A DNA stretch of 64,000 nucleotides from Natronococcus pandeyae. GTDB lineage: Archaea > Halobacteriota > Halobacteria > Halobacteriales > Natrialbaceae. Of this stretch, positions 43,675 to 52,351 are shown one piece after another; the stretch's first letter is position 1, and each line of letters starts with the position of its first letter. The DNA is taken from the NCBI RefSeq assembly GCF_008122205.1, contig NZ_PHNJ01000002.1, positions 372,001 through 436,000 of the forward strand. The letters are read 5' to 3'. The notes beneath the pieces were generated by a model, which searched no databases, was not told where the DNA came from, and worked only from the letters and a program-made list of their open reading frames with translations. The position numbers and the translations under genes were made by a program.

Positions 43675-44028
43675 TTATCCGGGGGTCAGCGGCGCTTCGC
43701 GGAAGAGCAGCAGGAAGACGTTGTTCGCTGCGAGCGCGAGATACACCGCCACCATTGTGCTCACGAACCGGCGATCGATCGGATCCGAGAGAACGTGGCC
43801 GAGACCGATCACGATCGCAGCGTAGCACACCGCCGCGAGCGCGACACCCGGTAATCCGAACAGCCCGTAAAAGAGGACGGTGATCGGGTTGAGTTCGGTC
43901 GCGTAGGGGACGAGAAAGAAGAGGGTGGCGGCGACCATGTCGATACCCCACAGCGTGAGAAACGCCAGTCGTAGCCCGAGCGATCCCGGCGGATCCAGAT
44001 CGGTCTCGAAAGCTGAATGTACGTCCAT
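43675..44028 (-). CDS. Small four-helix membrane protein, DUF5658-like
   Basis: A 117-residue protein with four hydrophobic segments. The pattern WGIDMVAATLFFLVPYATELNP (helix 1 plus loop) and IDRRFVSTMVAVYLALAANN (last helix with Asn pair) matches DUF5658-like membrane proteins, whose function is unknown. It lies 89 bases upstream of the DHH gene on the same strand. Confidence 0.7.
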   Translation of the reverse strand: MDVHSAFETDLDPPGSLGLRLAFLTLWGIDMVAATLFFLVPYATELNPITVLFYGLFGLPGVALAAVCYAAIVIGLGHVLSDPIDRRFVSTMVAVYLALAANNVFLLLFREAPLTPG

Positions 44029-44254
44029 ATGGTCTCTAGTAGGTGCTCAGTGGGATTATGGGGACGCCTTGCGAAATCTGGTTGAGACGAAATCACACGG
44101 CGTTCACGCTCGTCGGAATCGCTCTCCGAGATCTCTTCCTCGGGCCCTGAAACCCCCTCTAACACACGTCGTGGACGGCAGCGGCATCGAGGCTCCCGTC
44201 CGAAAACAGGTAAGCGAACCGAACTGTTATGCGATCGTGGTCGAAGAGAACGGT

Positions 44255-45124
44255 ATGGACGTCCTGATCGCGGGCGGGTCGGGATTCGTCGGACGCTCGC
44301 TCTGCGGCGTGCTGATCGAGCGCGGGCACGCGGTGACGGTCGCCTCGCGAACGCCCGACGGAGCCGGACTCCCGGCGGCGGCCGAGACGGTTTCGGTCGA
44401 CGTGACCGAGCCGCCGCTCGAGGACGCCGTCGCGGGTCACGACGCCGTCGTGAACCTCGTGGCACTCCCATCTCACGTCCAGCCGCGCGACCGGAGCCAC
44501 GAGTCGGTTCACCTCGACGGCACCCGCCACCTCGTGGCGGCAAGCGAGCGGGCCGGCGTCGACCGGTTCGTCCAGTTGAGCGGCCTGGGCGTCGAGTCGA
44601 CGGTCGAGACGGCTTACTTCCGGGCCAAGCGACGGGCCGAACGGGTCGTCCGCGACTCGTCGCTCGAGTGGGTGATCTACCGGCCGTCGGTCGTCTTCGG
44701 CGAGGGCTGTGCGTTCGTGCCGTTCGTCGAACGGATCGCGCCACCGCTGCTCGTCCCGCTGCCGGGCGGCGAGATGCGCCTCCAGCCGATCTGGGTAGAG
44801 GACCTGACGCCGATGATCGCCGACGGGCTCGAGGCGGACCGTCATGCCGGCCAGTGTTACGAACTGGGCGGTCCCGAGCGACTCACGCTCGCGGAGACAG
44901 TCACGCAGATCCGCGGCGGCGGGATCGTCGTCCCGATTCCGATGGCGCTGGCCGCGGTTCTCGCGGCCGCCGTCGATCCGATCCCCTGGATCCCGTTCGG
45001 CCGCGACCAGTATCGCGTGCTCGCGGAAGACAACACGACGGCGACCAACGACGTGACGGCGTTCGGCGTCTCGCCGGCGTCGCTCCGGACGCTGTCGGCG
45101 TCTCTGTCGGAGGAACGCCACTGA
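44255..45124 (+). CDS. NAD(P)-binding SDR/NDUFA9-like epimerase family protein
   Basis: A 289-residue atypical short-chain dehydrogenase. It has the Rossmann loop AGGSGFVGRSL at the N terminus, LSGLGVESTVETAYFRAKRRAE with a Tyr-x3-Lys-like pair, and IYRPSVVFGEGCAFVPFVER. NDUFA9/ubiquinone-related oxidoreductases share this layout. The start at ATG 44255 gives MDVLIAGGSGFVG. It heads a three-gene + strand cassette with a DUF4166 protein and a YndJ-like membrane protein, suggesting a joint function. Confidence 0.88.
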   Translation: MDVLIAGGSGFVGRSLCGVLIERGHAVTVASRTPDGAGLPAAAETVSVDVTEPPLEDAVAGHDAVVNLVALPSHVQPRDRSHESVHLDGTRHLVAASERAGVDRFVQLSGLGVESTVETAYFRAKRRAERVVRDSSLEWVIYRPSVVFGEGCAFVPFVERIAPPLLVPLPGGEMRLQPIWVEDLTPMIADGLEADRHAGQCYELGGPERLTLAETVTQIRGGGIVVPIPMALAAVLAAAVDPIPWIPFGRDQYRVLAEDNTTATNDVTAFGVSPASLRTLSASLSEERH

Positions 45125-45195
45125 ATCACCGATCGAGCAATGCACCCGAACACAGTCGAACGCAGTCGATTCGAGACGGCCGGAGGCGACGAGCC

Positions 45196-45879
45196 GTGAC
45201 CGGGCTGTTCGAGCGCGAAGTTGGCGAGGGGTGGATCCGACTCCACCCTCGCGTTCGCGAGCGATACGGCCTCGAGTCCGGCGACAGTCGCATCGCGGTC
45301 GGCGTCGGCCGGATGGACGAACTCGAGCGCCACCCGCTCGCGCTGCCGGCGCTCTGGCTCGGCACCGTCGACGACTTTCTCTTTCCCGAGGCCGGGACCG
45401 ACGTCCCGTTCACGATCACGACGGAGCCGTTCGTCGACGCCGCCGGCAACGAGGCGCTGTTTCTCCGACGACGCTTCGAGACGTCGCCGCCACGAACGTT
45501 CGTCGACACGCTCCGGTGGAACCCCGCTCGAGGCTGCATCACGGATCTGTTCGGTCGACGCGGTGTCGTCGCCGCGGACCTCCAGATCGAGGCGGCTGAG
45601 GGTGCACTGGCGCTTTCGATCGGGACGCAGTGGCTCCGGGTCGGCGAGCGGTACCTTGCCCTTCCCGAACACCTCTCGACCGACGGACGGCTCCGCGACT
45701 GGTACGACGACGCGATGGAGGAGTACCGCGTGGCGGCCGAGATCACGAACCCGCTGCTCGGAACGGTCTTCGGCTACGAGGGAACGTTCGAAAACGAGTT
45801 CCGTTCGAGGGAGACCGGAACCGACGACCCACCGGAGGCGGCACTCGACGGGATCGACCTGCCAGGTGAGAACGCGTGA
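45196..45879 (+). CDS. DUF4166 family protein
   Basis: A 227-residue protein starting at GTG 45196 (VTGLFEREVGEGWIRLHPRV). DUF4166 features are seen in LALPALWLGTVDDFLFPEAG, DVPFTITTEPFVDAAG, an RRRFETSPPRTF segment and a late strand set ALALSIGTQWLRVGERYLALP. In bacteria DUF4166 is often fused to an NAD(P)-binding domain; here the two are separate neighbours. Its stop overlaps the next start (GTGA). Biochemical function unknown. Confidence 0.82.
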   Translation: MTGLFEREVGEGWIRLHPRVRERYGLESGDSRIAVGVGRMDELERHPLALPALWLGTVDDFLFPEAGTDVPFTITTEPFVDAAGNEALFLRRRFETSPPRTFVDTLRWNPARGCITDLFGRRGVVAADLQIEAAEGALALSIGTQWLRVGERYLALPEHLSTDGRLRDWYDDAMEEYRVAAEITNPLLGTVFGYEGTFENEFRSRETGTDDPPEAALDGIDLPGENA

Positions 45880-46901
45880 GTCGTCTCGAGACCGGGCCGA
45901 CGGGGTCACGGCCGAACGTCTCGGCGCACGCCTCTCCTCGACTCGCAGGCCGACGCGTGACCGATCTGAGCGCCGCAGCGGGTAGCGTCGTCTGGCTCGC
46001 GCTCGTCGGTGCCGTCCGCAGCGGCACGGTCGGACTGACGGCCGTGGAACTGTACGTCGCACTCGCGGCGCTCGTCCTCGTCCCGCTCGGGCTCGGACTC
46101 CTCGAGCCGGCTCGAGACGCGACTGCCGGTACGGCTCCGTACACGGCCGCCGTCGTCGGGCAGTTCCCGGCCGCACTGGCGGTCGTCGCCGGACTCGCCG
46201 CCCCGCAGGGCTCACTCGTTGCGGTGGCGCTCGTCGTCCCCTGGCTCGGCGTCACGGGATCGATCGCGCTGCTCGGCGTCCAGCGCCTGGTCACGAGACG
46301 CGGCGGACCGCTACACGAACTCGCGATTGACACCGCCTGCCTCTACGTCCCCGTGGCCGCCGTCTTCCTCTCCCTGCACGCAGCCGGAATCAGCCTGCGC
46401 TTTGCGCCGATCATCGTCCTCCTGACGGCCGTCCACTTCCACTACGCCGGCTTCGCGCTCCCGCTCGTCGTCGGGCTGGCGGGGCGAATCGTCGCGGCCG
46501 AGGACGGTCGGGTCGAGACTACGGTTGCGGATCACGTTGCCGCAGCGTCGACGGTCGTGATCGTCGTCGGAATCGTCCTGGTCGCCGTCGGAATCACGTT
46601 CTCGCCGCTGATCGAAGTCGTCGCGGTCGCCGTCTTCACGGCAGGCGTGATCGGATTCGCGTCGGTGCTGCTCCGCGAGGTCGTTCCGGCGGTGCCGCGG
46701 CTTCCAGGGATGCTCCTGGCCCTCGCAGCGCTGTCCGTTTTCTGGACGATGGCGCTGGCGCTCGCCTTCGCCTACTCGTCGCTACCGGGAACACAAGTAC
46801 TCGTCACGATCCCGGAGATGGTTCGCTGGCACGGCAGCGTCAACGCGTTCGGGTTCGCGCTGCCGGCGCTGCTCGCGTTTCGGTTACTCCAAAAATCGTG
46901 A
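45876..46901 (+). CDS. YndJ-like membrane protein
   Basis: A 341-residue protein with about nine hydrophobic segments. Family features are VHFHYAGFALPLVVGL in the middle and MVRWHGSVNAFGFALPALLAF near the end, with conserved His residues that could bind metal or haem. The start is GTG 45876, overlapping the DUF4166 stop by 4 bases, which implies translational coupling. Bacillus YndJ is uncharacterised. Its repeated co-occurrence with DUF4166/SDR genes is the main functional clue. Confidence 0.82.
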   Translation: MSRLETGPTGSRPNVSAHASPRLAGRRVTDLSAAAGSVVWLALVGAVRSGTVGLTAVELYVALAALVLVPLGLGLLEPARDATAGTAPYTAAVVGQFPAALAVVAGLAAPQGSLVAVALVVPWLGVTGSIALLGVQRLVTRRGGPLHELAIDTACLYVPVAAVFLSLHAAGISLRFAPIIVLLTAVHFHYAGFALPLVVGLAGRIVAAEDGRVETTVADHVAAASTVVIVVGIVLVAVGITFSPLIEVVAVAVFTAGVIGFASVLLREVVPAVPRLPGMLLALAALSVFWTMALALAFAYSSLPGTQVLVTIPEMVRWHGSVNAFGFALPALLAFRLLQKS

Positions 46902-46905
46902 CCAC

Positions 46906-47649
46906 TCAGTCGTGATACGTCGGCGCAGCCGTCTCGACGGTCTCGCAAGCTAACGCGTCGAACGTCGCCTCGTTCGCCACCACGTCGACGTCGATGCCGT
47001 GCTCGGCCGCGGTCTTCCGCGTCGGCTCGCCGATGACGCCGACGGTCGCGTCCTCGAGCCCCGCGACCGCTTCCTCGCGCACGCCACGTTCCGCGGCGGC
47101 CTCGAGGAAGTGTGCGACCGTCAGCGACGAGGTGAAACAGGCGGCGTCGAGCTCGCCAGCGGCGGCGAGTTCGGCCGACTCGCCGCTGCCTTCGGGACGA
47201 ACCAGCCGGTAGAGGATCGTCTCGTGGACGTAGGCGCCGGCGGCCTCGAGCCCCTCGAGCAGCACCGGACTGCCGTGATCGCTGCGGGCGACCTCGACTC
47301 GCGCCCCGTCGACGTCGTTTGTGAGGGTGGCGACGAGACCGCTCGAGGTGTACTCGTCTGGAACGAGATCGACCTCGTACCCCGCTTTGCGGACGGCGGC
47401 GGCCGTCTTCGGTCCGATGGCGCAGACGGTCGCCGTGCCTGGATCCCAGCCGGCGTCCGCGACGAGTTCCGCGCCCGTCTTGCTCGTCAGTACGACGTAG
47501 TCGGCGTCCTCGCGGGGAGCGGCCTCGGTGGGATCGACGGAGAGCATCGGATCCGGAACCGGCGTCGCGCCCAGCGAGTCGATCAGTTCGACCGCGCTCG
47601 CGAGTCGCTCGTCGTCGGGTCGGAAGACGGCGACGGTGAGGTCTCGCAT
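46906..47649 (-). CDS. hemD: Uroporphyrinogen-III synthase
   Basis: 247 residues in two similar alpha/beta domains. The N terminus is RDLTVAVFRPDDERLASAVEL, and the family signature region includes DYVVLTSKTGAELV and CFTSSLTVAHFLEAAAERG. It closes hydroxymethylbilane to uroporphyrinogen III. The gene is the last of a hemC-cobA-hemD operon, starting 5 bases after cobA. The start at ATG 47649 removes an Arg-rich upstream frame that overlaps cobA. Confidence 0.92.
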   Translation of the reverse strand: MRDLTVAVFRPDDERLASAVELIDSLGATPVPDPMLSVDPTEAAPREDADYVVLTSKTGAELVADAGWDPGTATVCAIGPKTAAAVRKAGYEVDLVPDEYTSSGLVATLTNDVDGARVEVARSDHGSPVLLEGLEAAGAYVHETILYRLVRPEGSGESAELAAAGELDAACFTSSLTVAHFLEAAAERGVREEAVAGLEDATVGVIGEPTRKTAAEHGIDVDVVANEATFDALACETVETAAPTYHD

Positions 47650-47654
47650 TCGGA

Positions 47655-48482
47655 TTACACCTCGTCGGTCACGTTCGGTTCGGCGCGGTCGTCCGCCCCG
47701 TCGGCTTCGTTCGCGAGGAACTCCATGACCGCCTCTCTGGTCGCGGCGACCTCGCCGATGACGGTCACCGCGGGCGGCTCGATTCCGGCCTCGTCGCGGG
47801 CGTCGACGATGGTCTCGAGGGTGCCCGTCGCGACCTGCTGGCCGGGCCAGGTGCCGCGCTCGACGAGCGCAACCGGCGTTTCGGGTGCCATGCCGGCCTC
47901 GAGCAGCGCCCTGGTGTAGTCCGGCAGCCGACCGACGCCCATCAGGACGACGATCGTTCCCCCGGTGTCGGCCAGGGCCCCCCAATCGACGGCGGACTCC
48001 TCCTTCGTGGGGTCCTCGTGGCCCGTGACGAACGAGACCGACGAGGCGTGGTCGCGGTGGGTGACCGGAATTCCGGCAACGGCGGGGGCGGCGATGGCCG
48101 AGGTGACCGCGGGGACGACCTCGAACGGAACTCCGTGATCGGCGAGATACTCGGCTTCCTCGCCGCCGCGGCCGAAGACGAACGAGTCACCGCCCTTCAG
48201 CCGGACCACGCTCTTCCCCTCGCGGGCGAGTTCGACCAGCCGCTCGTTGGTCTCTGACTGGGGCGTGCGCTCGCCACCGGCGCGCTTCCCGACGTCCTCG
48301 CGACGGTCCTCGGGAAGCATCTCGATGATCTCCGGGCCCGGCAACTTGTCGTGGAGGACCACGTCCCCGGACTCGAGCAGGCGTTTCGCCTTCACGGTCA
48401 GCAGGTCGGGGTCGCCGGGGCCGCTGCCGACGAGGTAGACGGTGCCGGGCTTCGGATCCGGATCGGTCGTCGGGTCCCCCAT
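47655..48482 (-). CDS. cobA: Uroporphyrinogen-III C-methyltransferase
   Basis: 275 residues. The tetrapyrrole methylase signature GTVYLVGSGPGDPDLLTVKA opens the domain. VVRLKGGDSFVFGRGGEEAE and VPAVTSAIAAPAVAGIPVTHR complete it. It uses SAM to make precorrin-2, the branch point to sirohaem, cobalamin and alternative haem in archaea. Its ATG directly follows the hemC stop (no gap), a sign of coupling. Confidence 0.94.
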   Translation of the reverse strand: MGDPTTDPDPKPGTVYLVGSGPGDPDLLTVKAKRLLESGDVVLHDKLPGPEIIEMLPEDRREDVGKRAGGERTPQSETNERLVELAREGKSVVRLKGGDSFVFGRGGEEAEYLADHGVPFEVVPAVTSAIAAPAVAGIPVTHRDHASSVSFVTGHEDPTKEESAVDWGALADTGGTIVVLMGVGRLPDYTRALLEAGMAPETPVALVERGTWPGQQVATGTLETIVDARDEAGIEPPAVTVIGEVAATREAVMEFLANEADGADDRAEPNVTDEV

Positions 48483-49619
48483 CTATTTCCCCTCGGGCTG
48501 GTCTTCCGGCGCGGGTTCGTCCTCGCTCTCGGCCTCCTCGCGGGCGTCGGCGATCAGCTCTGCGGCACCCCGGTCGGCCAGATCGTTGGCGAATTCGCGA
48601 GCGGCCTCCGCGTGATGCTCGGCCGGCAGGTCCCGACTCGCGGTCACGGACTCCTCGCCGTCGCGGTCGAAGACGGTCACCGACGTGTGGACGTACTCGC
48701 CCTGGAGGACGGCGTAGACGCCGATTGGGGCGATGCAGCCGCCGCCGAGTTCCGCGAGGACGGTGCGCTCGGCAGTCGTCTCGACGCGGCTCCGGGGGTG
48801 GTCGATCAGCGACTGGATCTCACGGGCGGTTTCCCCGTCGGTCGCGGTGACGGCGAGAGCGCCCTGTCCCGGCGCGGGAACGAACTTCGAGGCCGGAAGC
48901 CGCTGGTAGTCGACGTAGTGGGCAAGCCCGCTGCGCTCGAGTCCGGCCTCGGCGAGGACGATGGCGTCGTACTCGGTCTCGATCTCGCGGCCGAGGGCCT
49001 GTTTCTCGAGTTCCGAGAGGCCGTCGAACCACTCGTCGACGTTCTGGTCGAACTCGGGTTCGAAATCGTCGTTTCCGGTGTTCCCCTTGCGTTCCTTGTC
49101 CGCCTCCGTCCGTTCTTCGTGTTCCGCCTGCAGCGCGGGGGCGAGCAGCTTCTCGAGGCGCGTGTCGACGTTGCCGCGCAGGGGCTCGACCTCGAGGTCG
49201 GGTCGTTCGGACAGGAGCTGTGCGCGGCGGCGCAGACTCGAGGTGCCGACGATCGCGCCCTCTGGTAGCTCCTCGAGCGTCGTGCCGTCGGGTGTCACGA
49301 GGGCGTCGCCGGGTTGGCCCCGTTCCGGGACGGCCGCGGTCACCAGCTCCTCGGGCTGGTCGGTCGGCATGTCCTTCATCGAGTGGATCGCGCCGTCCAG
49401 TTCCCCCTCGAGGACGCGTTCGTCCAGTTCGCGGACGAACGCGCCCGTCTTCCCCAGTCGGTGGATCAGTTCGTCCCGGATCTGGTCGCCCGTCGTCTCG
49501 ACGGTCACGAGTTCGACCTCGTACCGTCGGTCCTCGAGCGCCTCTTTTACGAGTGCGGCCTGCCGTCGGGCGAGTGAAGAGCCCCGTGTCGCCAGTCGCA
49601 ACGTCCCGCGCGTTCTCAT
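48483..49619 (-). CDS. hemC: Porphobilinogen deaminase (hydroxymethylbilane synthase)
   Basis: 378 residues, longer than the usual 310 or so. The core shows LRLATRGSSLARRQAALVK, GAIHSMKDMP and the dipyrromethane-binding Cys in LGGGCIAPIG. An acidic insert after the GNVDTRLEKL segment (HEERTEADKERKGNTGNDD) and an acidic C-terminal tail account for the extra length, as in other haloarchaea. It polymerises four porphobilinogens. The start at ATG 49619 is the first gene of the hemC-cobA-hemD operon. Confidence 0.95.
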   Translation of the reverse strand: MRTRGTLRLATRGSSLARRQAALVKEALEDRRYEVELVTVETTGDQIRDELIHRLGKTGAFVRELDERVLEGELDGAIHSMKDMPTDQPEELVTAAVPERGQPGDALVTPDGTTLEELPEGAIVGTSSLRRRAQLLSERPDLEVEPLRGNVDTRLEKLLAPALQAEHEERTEADKERKGNTGNDDFEPEFDQNVDEWFDGLSELEKQALGREIETEYDAIVLAEAGLERSGLAHYVDYQRLPASKFVPAPGQGALAVTATDGETAREIQSLIDHPRSRVETTAERTVLAELGGGCIAPIGVYAVLQGEYVHTSVTVFDRDGEESVTASRDLPAEHHAEAAREFANDLADRGAAELIADAREEAESEDEPAPEDQPEGK

Positions 49620-49748
49620 GGGCGGTACTCGTCGCCTGGGGTATGAAAAGCGCACGCTTGTCCCGCCCGACTGTCAGCGCCCCGACGTTGGCTCTCGACA
49701 CATGTTCGGGACCGTGTTTATCTACACGGGACCGGTACGAAGACCTGA

Positions 49749-50117
49749 ATGAGTGATACGCTGTACGATCGGCTGGGCGGCCAGGACGCGATCGCCGCCG
49801 TCGTCGACCGGTTCTACGAACGGATGCTCGAGGACGACCGGGTCGCACACTTCTTCGAGGATATCGATATGCAACGCCAGGTCGCCCACCAGACCCAGTT
49901 CCTGAGTGCGGTCACCGGCGGCCCGGTCGATTACACGGGTGAGAACATGGAAGCAGCACACACGCACCTCGACATCAGTCGGGCGGAGTTCGCCGTCGTC
50001 GCGACCCACCTCGAGGAGACGCTCGAGGAGTTCGAGGTCGACGCGCACGACCGCGAGGCGGTGCTCTCGGAGGTCGCGAGCTACGAGGACGCGATCGTGA
50101 CCGCCGCGGCGGACTGA
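49749..50117 (+). CDS. Group 1 truncated haemoglobin
   Basis: A 122-residue globin. Residues LYDRLGGQDAIAAVVDRFYERML match the A and B helices with Tyr at B10. HQTQFLSAVTGGPVDYTG covers the E helix. MEAAHTHLDIS holds the proximal His. Such proteins bind O2 or NO and can detoxify NO. It is divergent from hemC, sharing a 129-base promoter region with a TTTAT element near 49715, so haem supply and globin expression may be linked. Confidence 0.93.
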   Translation: MSDTLYDRLGGQDAIAAVVDRFYERMLEDDRVAHFFEDIDMQRQVAHQTQFLSAVTGGPVDYTGENMEAAHTHLDISRAEFAVVATHLEETLEEFEVDAHDREAVLSEVASYEDAIVTAAAD

Positions 50118-50122
50118 CGCGC

Positions 50123-50809
50123 TCAGGGGACGCCGAGCGCTCGCCGTCGCCGGAGGAGGTAGTAGCCCGCGAGCATCGGCTGGAGTGGCGGGACGAACAG
50201 ACTCAGGAACGCGAACCCCAGGTAGAGTCCGGGGTTCGGTCGCCACGAGTCGGCTCTCGTGCAGACGTAGGCGGCGTCCTGGTGGATCGCGACGGGGAAC
50301 GCGCCGAACGAGATCGCACCGGCCAGTCCGACCGCAGTCGTCAGCAGCCGCGGGAGAGAGAAGACGACGGCGATCACCGCCGCGACGGTTCCGATCAGCG
50401 TCGCCGCGAGGGAGACCGCGACGACGAGCCACCAGCCAGACCACGCCGGCGGCGTCCCGAAGCGCCGATGCCGGCGGAACAGGTAGACGACGCCCGCGAC
50501 CGGTGCCCAGAGCAGCGCGAAGATAGCGTTGAACAACGGGTTCGGTTGCCAGTGACCGCTCGCCTGCGGGCGCCGTCGGACCCGTCGGGCGTCGAGAAAG
50601 AGCGCGGCTGCCAGCCCCAGCGACAGGAACGTGTACCCGAAGGAACTGAACAGGACCAGTCCCCACTGGAGGCCCGGTACGCCGGGCTCGACGTCCTGGA
50701 GGATACCGACGATCCCGACGCCGATCACCGGCGGGAAGAGGTAGAGCAACCGCTCGGCGACCCGGGCCCAGTCGATCTCGTCCGTCGCCGACGATAGCTC
50801 GAGCGCCAT
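50123..50809 (-). CDS. Haloarchaeal polytopic membrane protein, unknown function
   Basis: A 228-residue protein with six hydrophobic segments. Two similar tryptophan-proline motifs, GHWQPNPLFNAIFALLW and DSWRPNPGLYLGFAFLSLF, precede helices in the two halves and suggest an internal duplication. Charged RRRR clusters mark cytoplasmic loops. I do not recognise a characterised family. It lies 89 bases downstream of hemL on the same strand. Confidence 0.65.
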   Translation of the reverse strand: MALELSSATDEIDWARVAERLLYLFPPVIGVGIVGILQDVEPGVPGLQWGLVLFSSFGYTFLSLGLAAALFLDARRVRRRPQASGHWQPNPLFNAIFALLWAPVAGVVYLFRRHRRFGTPPAWSGWWLVVAVSLAATLIGTVAAVIAVVFSLPRLLTTAVGLAGAISFGAFPVAIHQDAAYVCTRADSWRPNPGLYLGFAFLSLFVPPLQPMLAGYYLLRRRRALGVP

Positions 50810-50898
50810 CACTCGGCGTCCGTGATCGACCGGCAGCGGCCCGTCGTCTCGCTCACCGTCCGGCCGTCGTCATCGGTTTCCGGCATCGGGTCGCGCGA

Positions 50899-52245
50899 CT
50901 ACAGCGCCTCCTTGTACGCCTCGAGGGTCTCCTCGACGTCTTCCTCGGTGTGGCCGTAGCTGACGAACTGGCACTCGAACTGGTTCTGCGAGAGGAAGAT
51001 CCCCTGCTCTTTCATCTGGCCCCAGAAGATGCGCCGCCAGCGATCCGTCTCGGCGGCTTTCACGTCGGCCGCGTTCTTCGGGCAGTAGTCGTAGCGCGGG
51101 CAGGTCGGGTTCTGTCGGCAGCCGGACGAGCACTGCTCCTCGAGGGAGTCCGGACCCGGACCCTCGCGCGTGAAAATGACCTTGAACATGCTGTCCGTGC
51201 CGGCGACGGTGTAGCTGGGCGCCTGGTCGGCGACGATGTCAGTCAGGCCGCTTCGGAGTCGGTCCCCCAATCCGTTGACGTGGTCGTAGACGTCGTTCTC
51301 GGCGGCGAACTGCAGCGTCTCGAGGCCGGCCGCCATCGTCACGGGGTGGCCGGAGAAGGTGCCGGCCTGGAAGACGTCGCCGGAGGGGGCGAACTGTTCG
51401 ATGATCTCGGCGCGGCCGCCGATCGCACCGACGGGGAAGCCGCCGCCGACGATCTTGCCGAACGTCGTCAGGTCGGGCGTGATCCCGAACTCGCTCTGGG
51501 CGCAGCCCAGGCCGCCGACGCGGAAGCCGGTGATGACCTCGTCGAAGACCAGAAGTGAGCCGTGCTCGTCGGTGATCTCGCGGAGGAACTCGTGGTAGCC
51601 CTCCTCCGGGTGGACGATGCCGTAGTTACCCAGGATCGGCTCCGTGAGGACGGCCGCGATGTCGTCGCCGTGTTTCTCGAAGACCTCGCGCACCGCGTCC
51701 TCGTCGTTGAACGGCACCGGCAGCGTGTGCTCGGAGAACGACTGCGGGATGCCCGCCGAGGACGGTTTGGGGTTCTCGGCGTCGCCCTCGACCAGCGTCG
51801 ACTCCTGAGCGCCGTGGTAGCCGCCCTGCATGACGACGATCTTGTTCCGACCGGTGTAGCCGCGCGCGAGTCGGACGGCGGAGGTGGTCGCTTCGGTGCC
51901 CGAGTTGACGAACCGGATCTTCTCGACGCTCGGGACGTGCCGGACGACGAACTCCGCCAGGTCGACCTCGATCTCGGTCGGGGTGCCGTATATCGGGCCC
52001 TCGCTCGCCTTCTGCTGAATCGATGCTCGAACCTGTTCGGGAAGGTCGTGGCCCAGAAGCAGCGGCCCCAGTCCCATCACCCAGTCGACGTAGCGGTTAC
52101 CGTCGGCGTCGATGACGTGGCCGCCGTCGCCCTTCTGGACGAAAAAGGGATAGGGCTCGATCGCCGCACGAACCGCCGAGTTGACGCCGCCGGGCATCAC
52201 CGACAGCGCCCGATCGTACAGGTCGCGTGAGTGCTCGTCGTTCAT
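50899..52245 (-). CDS. hemL: Glutamate-1-semialdehyde 2,1-aminomutase
   Basis: A 448-residue class III aminotransferase making 5-aminolevulinate from glutamate-1-semialdehyde in the C5 pathway. The N-terminal part [12 protein letters not shown], the PLP region [14 protein letters not shown] and the Schiff-base Lys in [15 protein letters not shown] are conserved. Unusually, residues about 373-390 contain [17 protein letters not shown], a C-x3-C-x5-C-x5-C cluster in an insertion before the C-terminal domain. I recall this in haloarchaeal enzymes but not bacterial HemL. It may bind a metal or cluster. Confidence 0.95.
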   Translation of the reverse strand: MNDEHSRDLYDRALSVMPGGVNSAVRAAIEPYPFFVQKGDGGHVIDADGNRYVDWVMGLGPLLLGHDLPEQVRASIQQKASEGPIYGTPTEIEVDLAEFVVRHVPSVEKIRFVNSGTEATTSAVRLARGYTGRNKIVVMQGGYHGAQESTLVEGDAENPKPSSAGIPQSFSEHTLPVPFNDEDAVREVFEKHGDDIAAVLTEPILGNYGIVHPEEGYHEFLREITDEHGSLLVFDEVITGFRVGGLGCAQSEFGITPDLTTFGKIVGGGFPVGAIGGRAEIIEQFAPSGDVFQAGTFSGHPVTMAAGLETLQFAAENDVYDHVNGLGDRLRSGLTDIVADQAPSYTVAGTDSMFKVIFTREGPGPDSLEEQCSSGCRQNPTCPRYDYCPKNAADVKAAETDRWRRIFWGQMKEQGIFLSQNQFECQFVSYGHTEEDVEETLEAYKEAL

Positions 52246-52351
52246 GCACGAGCCTTTGCGATCGGAGGGGAAAGTAGTACCGAGGTTCGATCGCCGTCCG
52301 GGGATCAGTACGGTTAAACAGCTGCTTTATCGACTCGCTGAATACTGCCAA

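Noticed and set aside
43809-44744. Minus-strand 311-codon frame over the NAD(P)-epimerase gene
   Set aside because: Arg/Pro/Ser-rich composition and overlap with two real genes; only its C-terminal end resembles the neighbouring DUF5658-like gene through frame offset.
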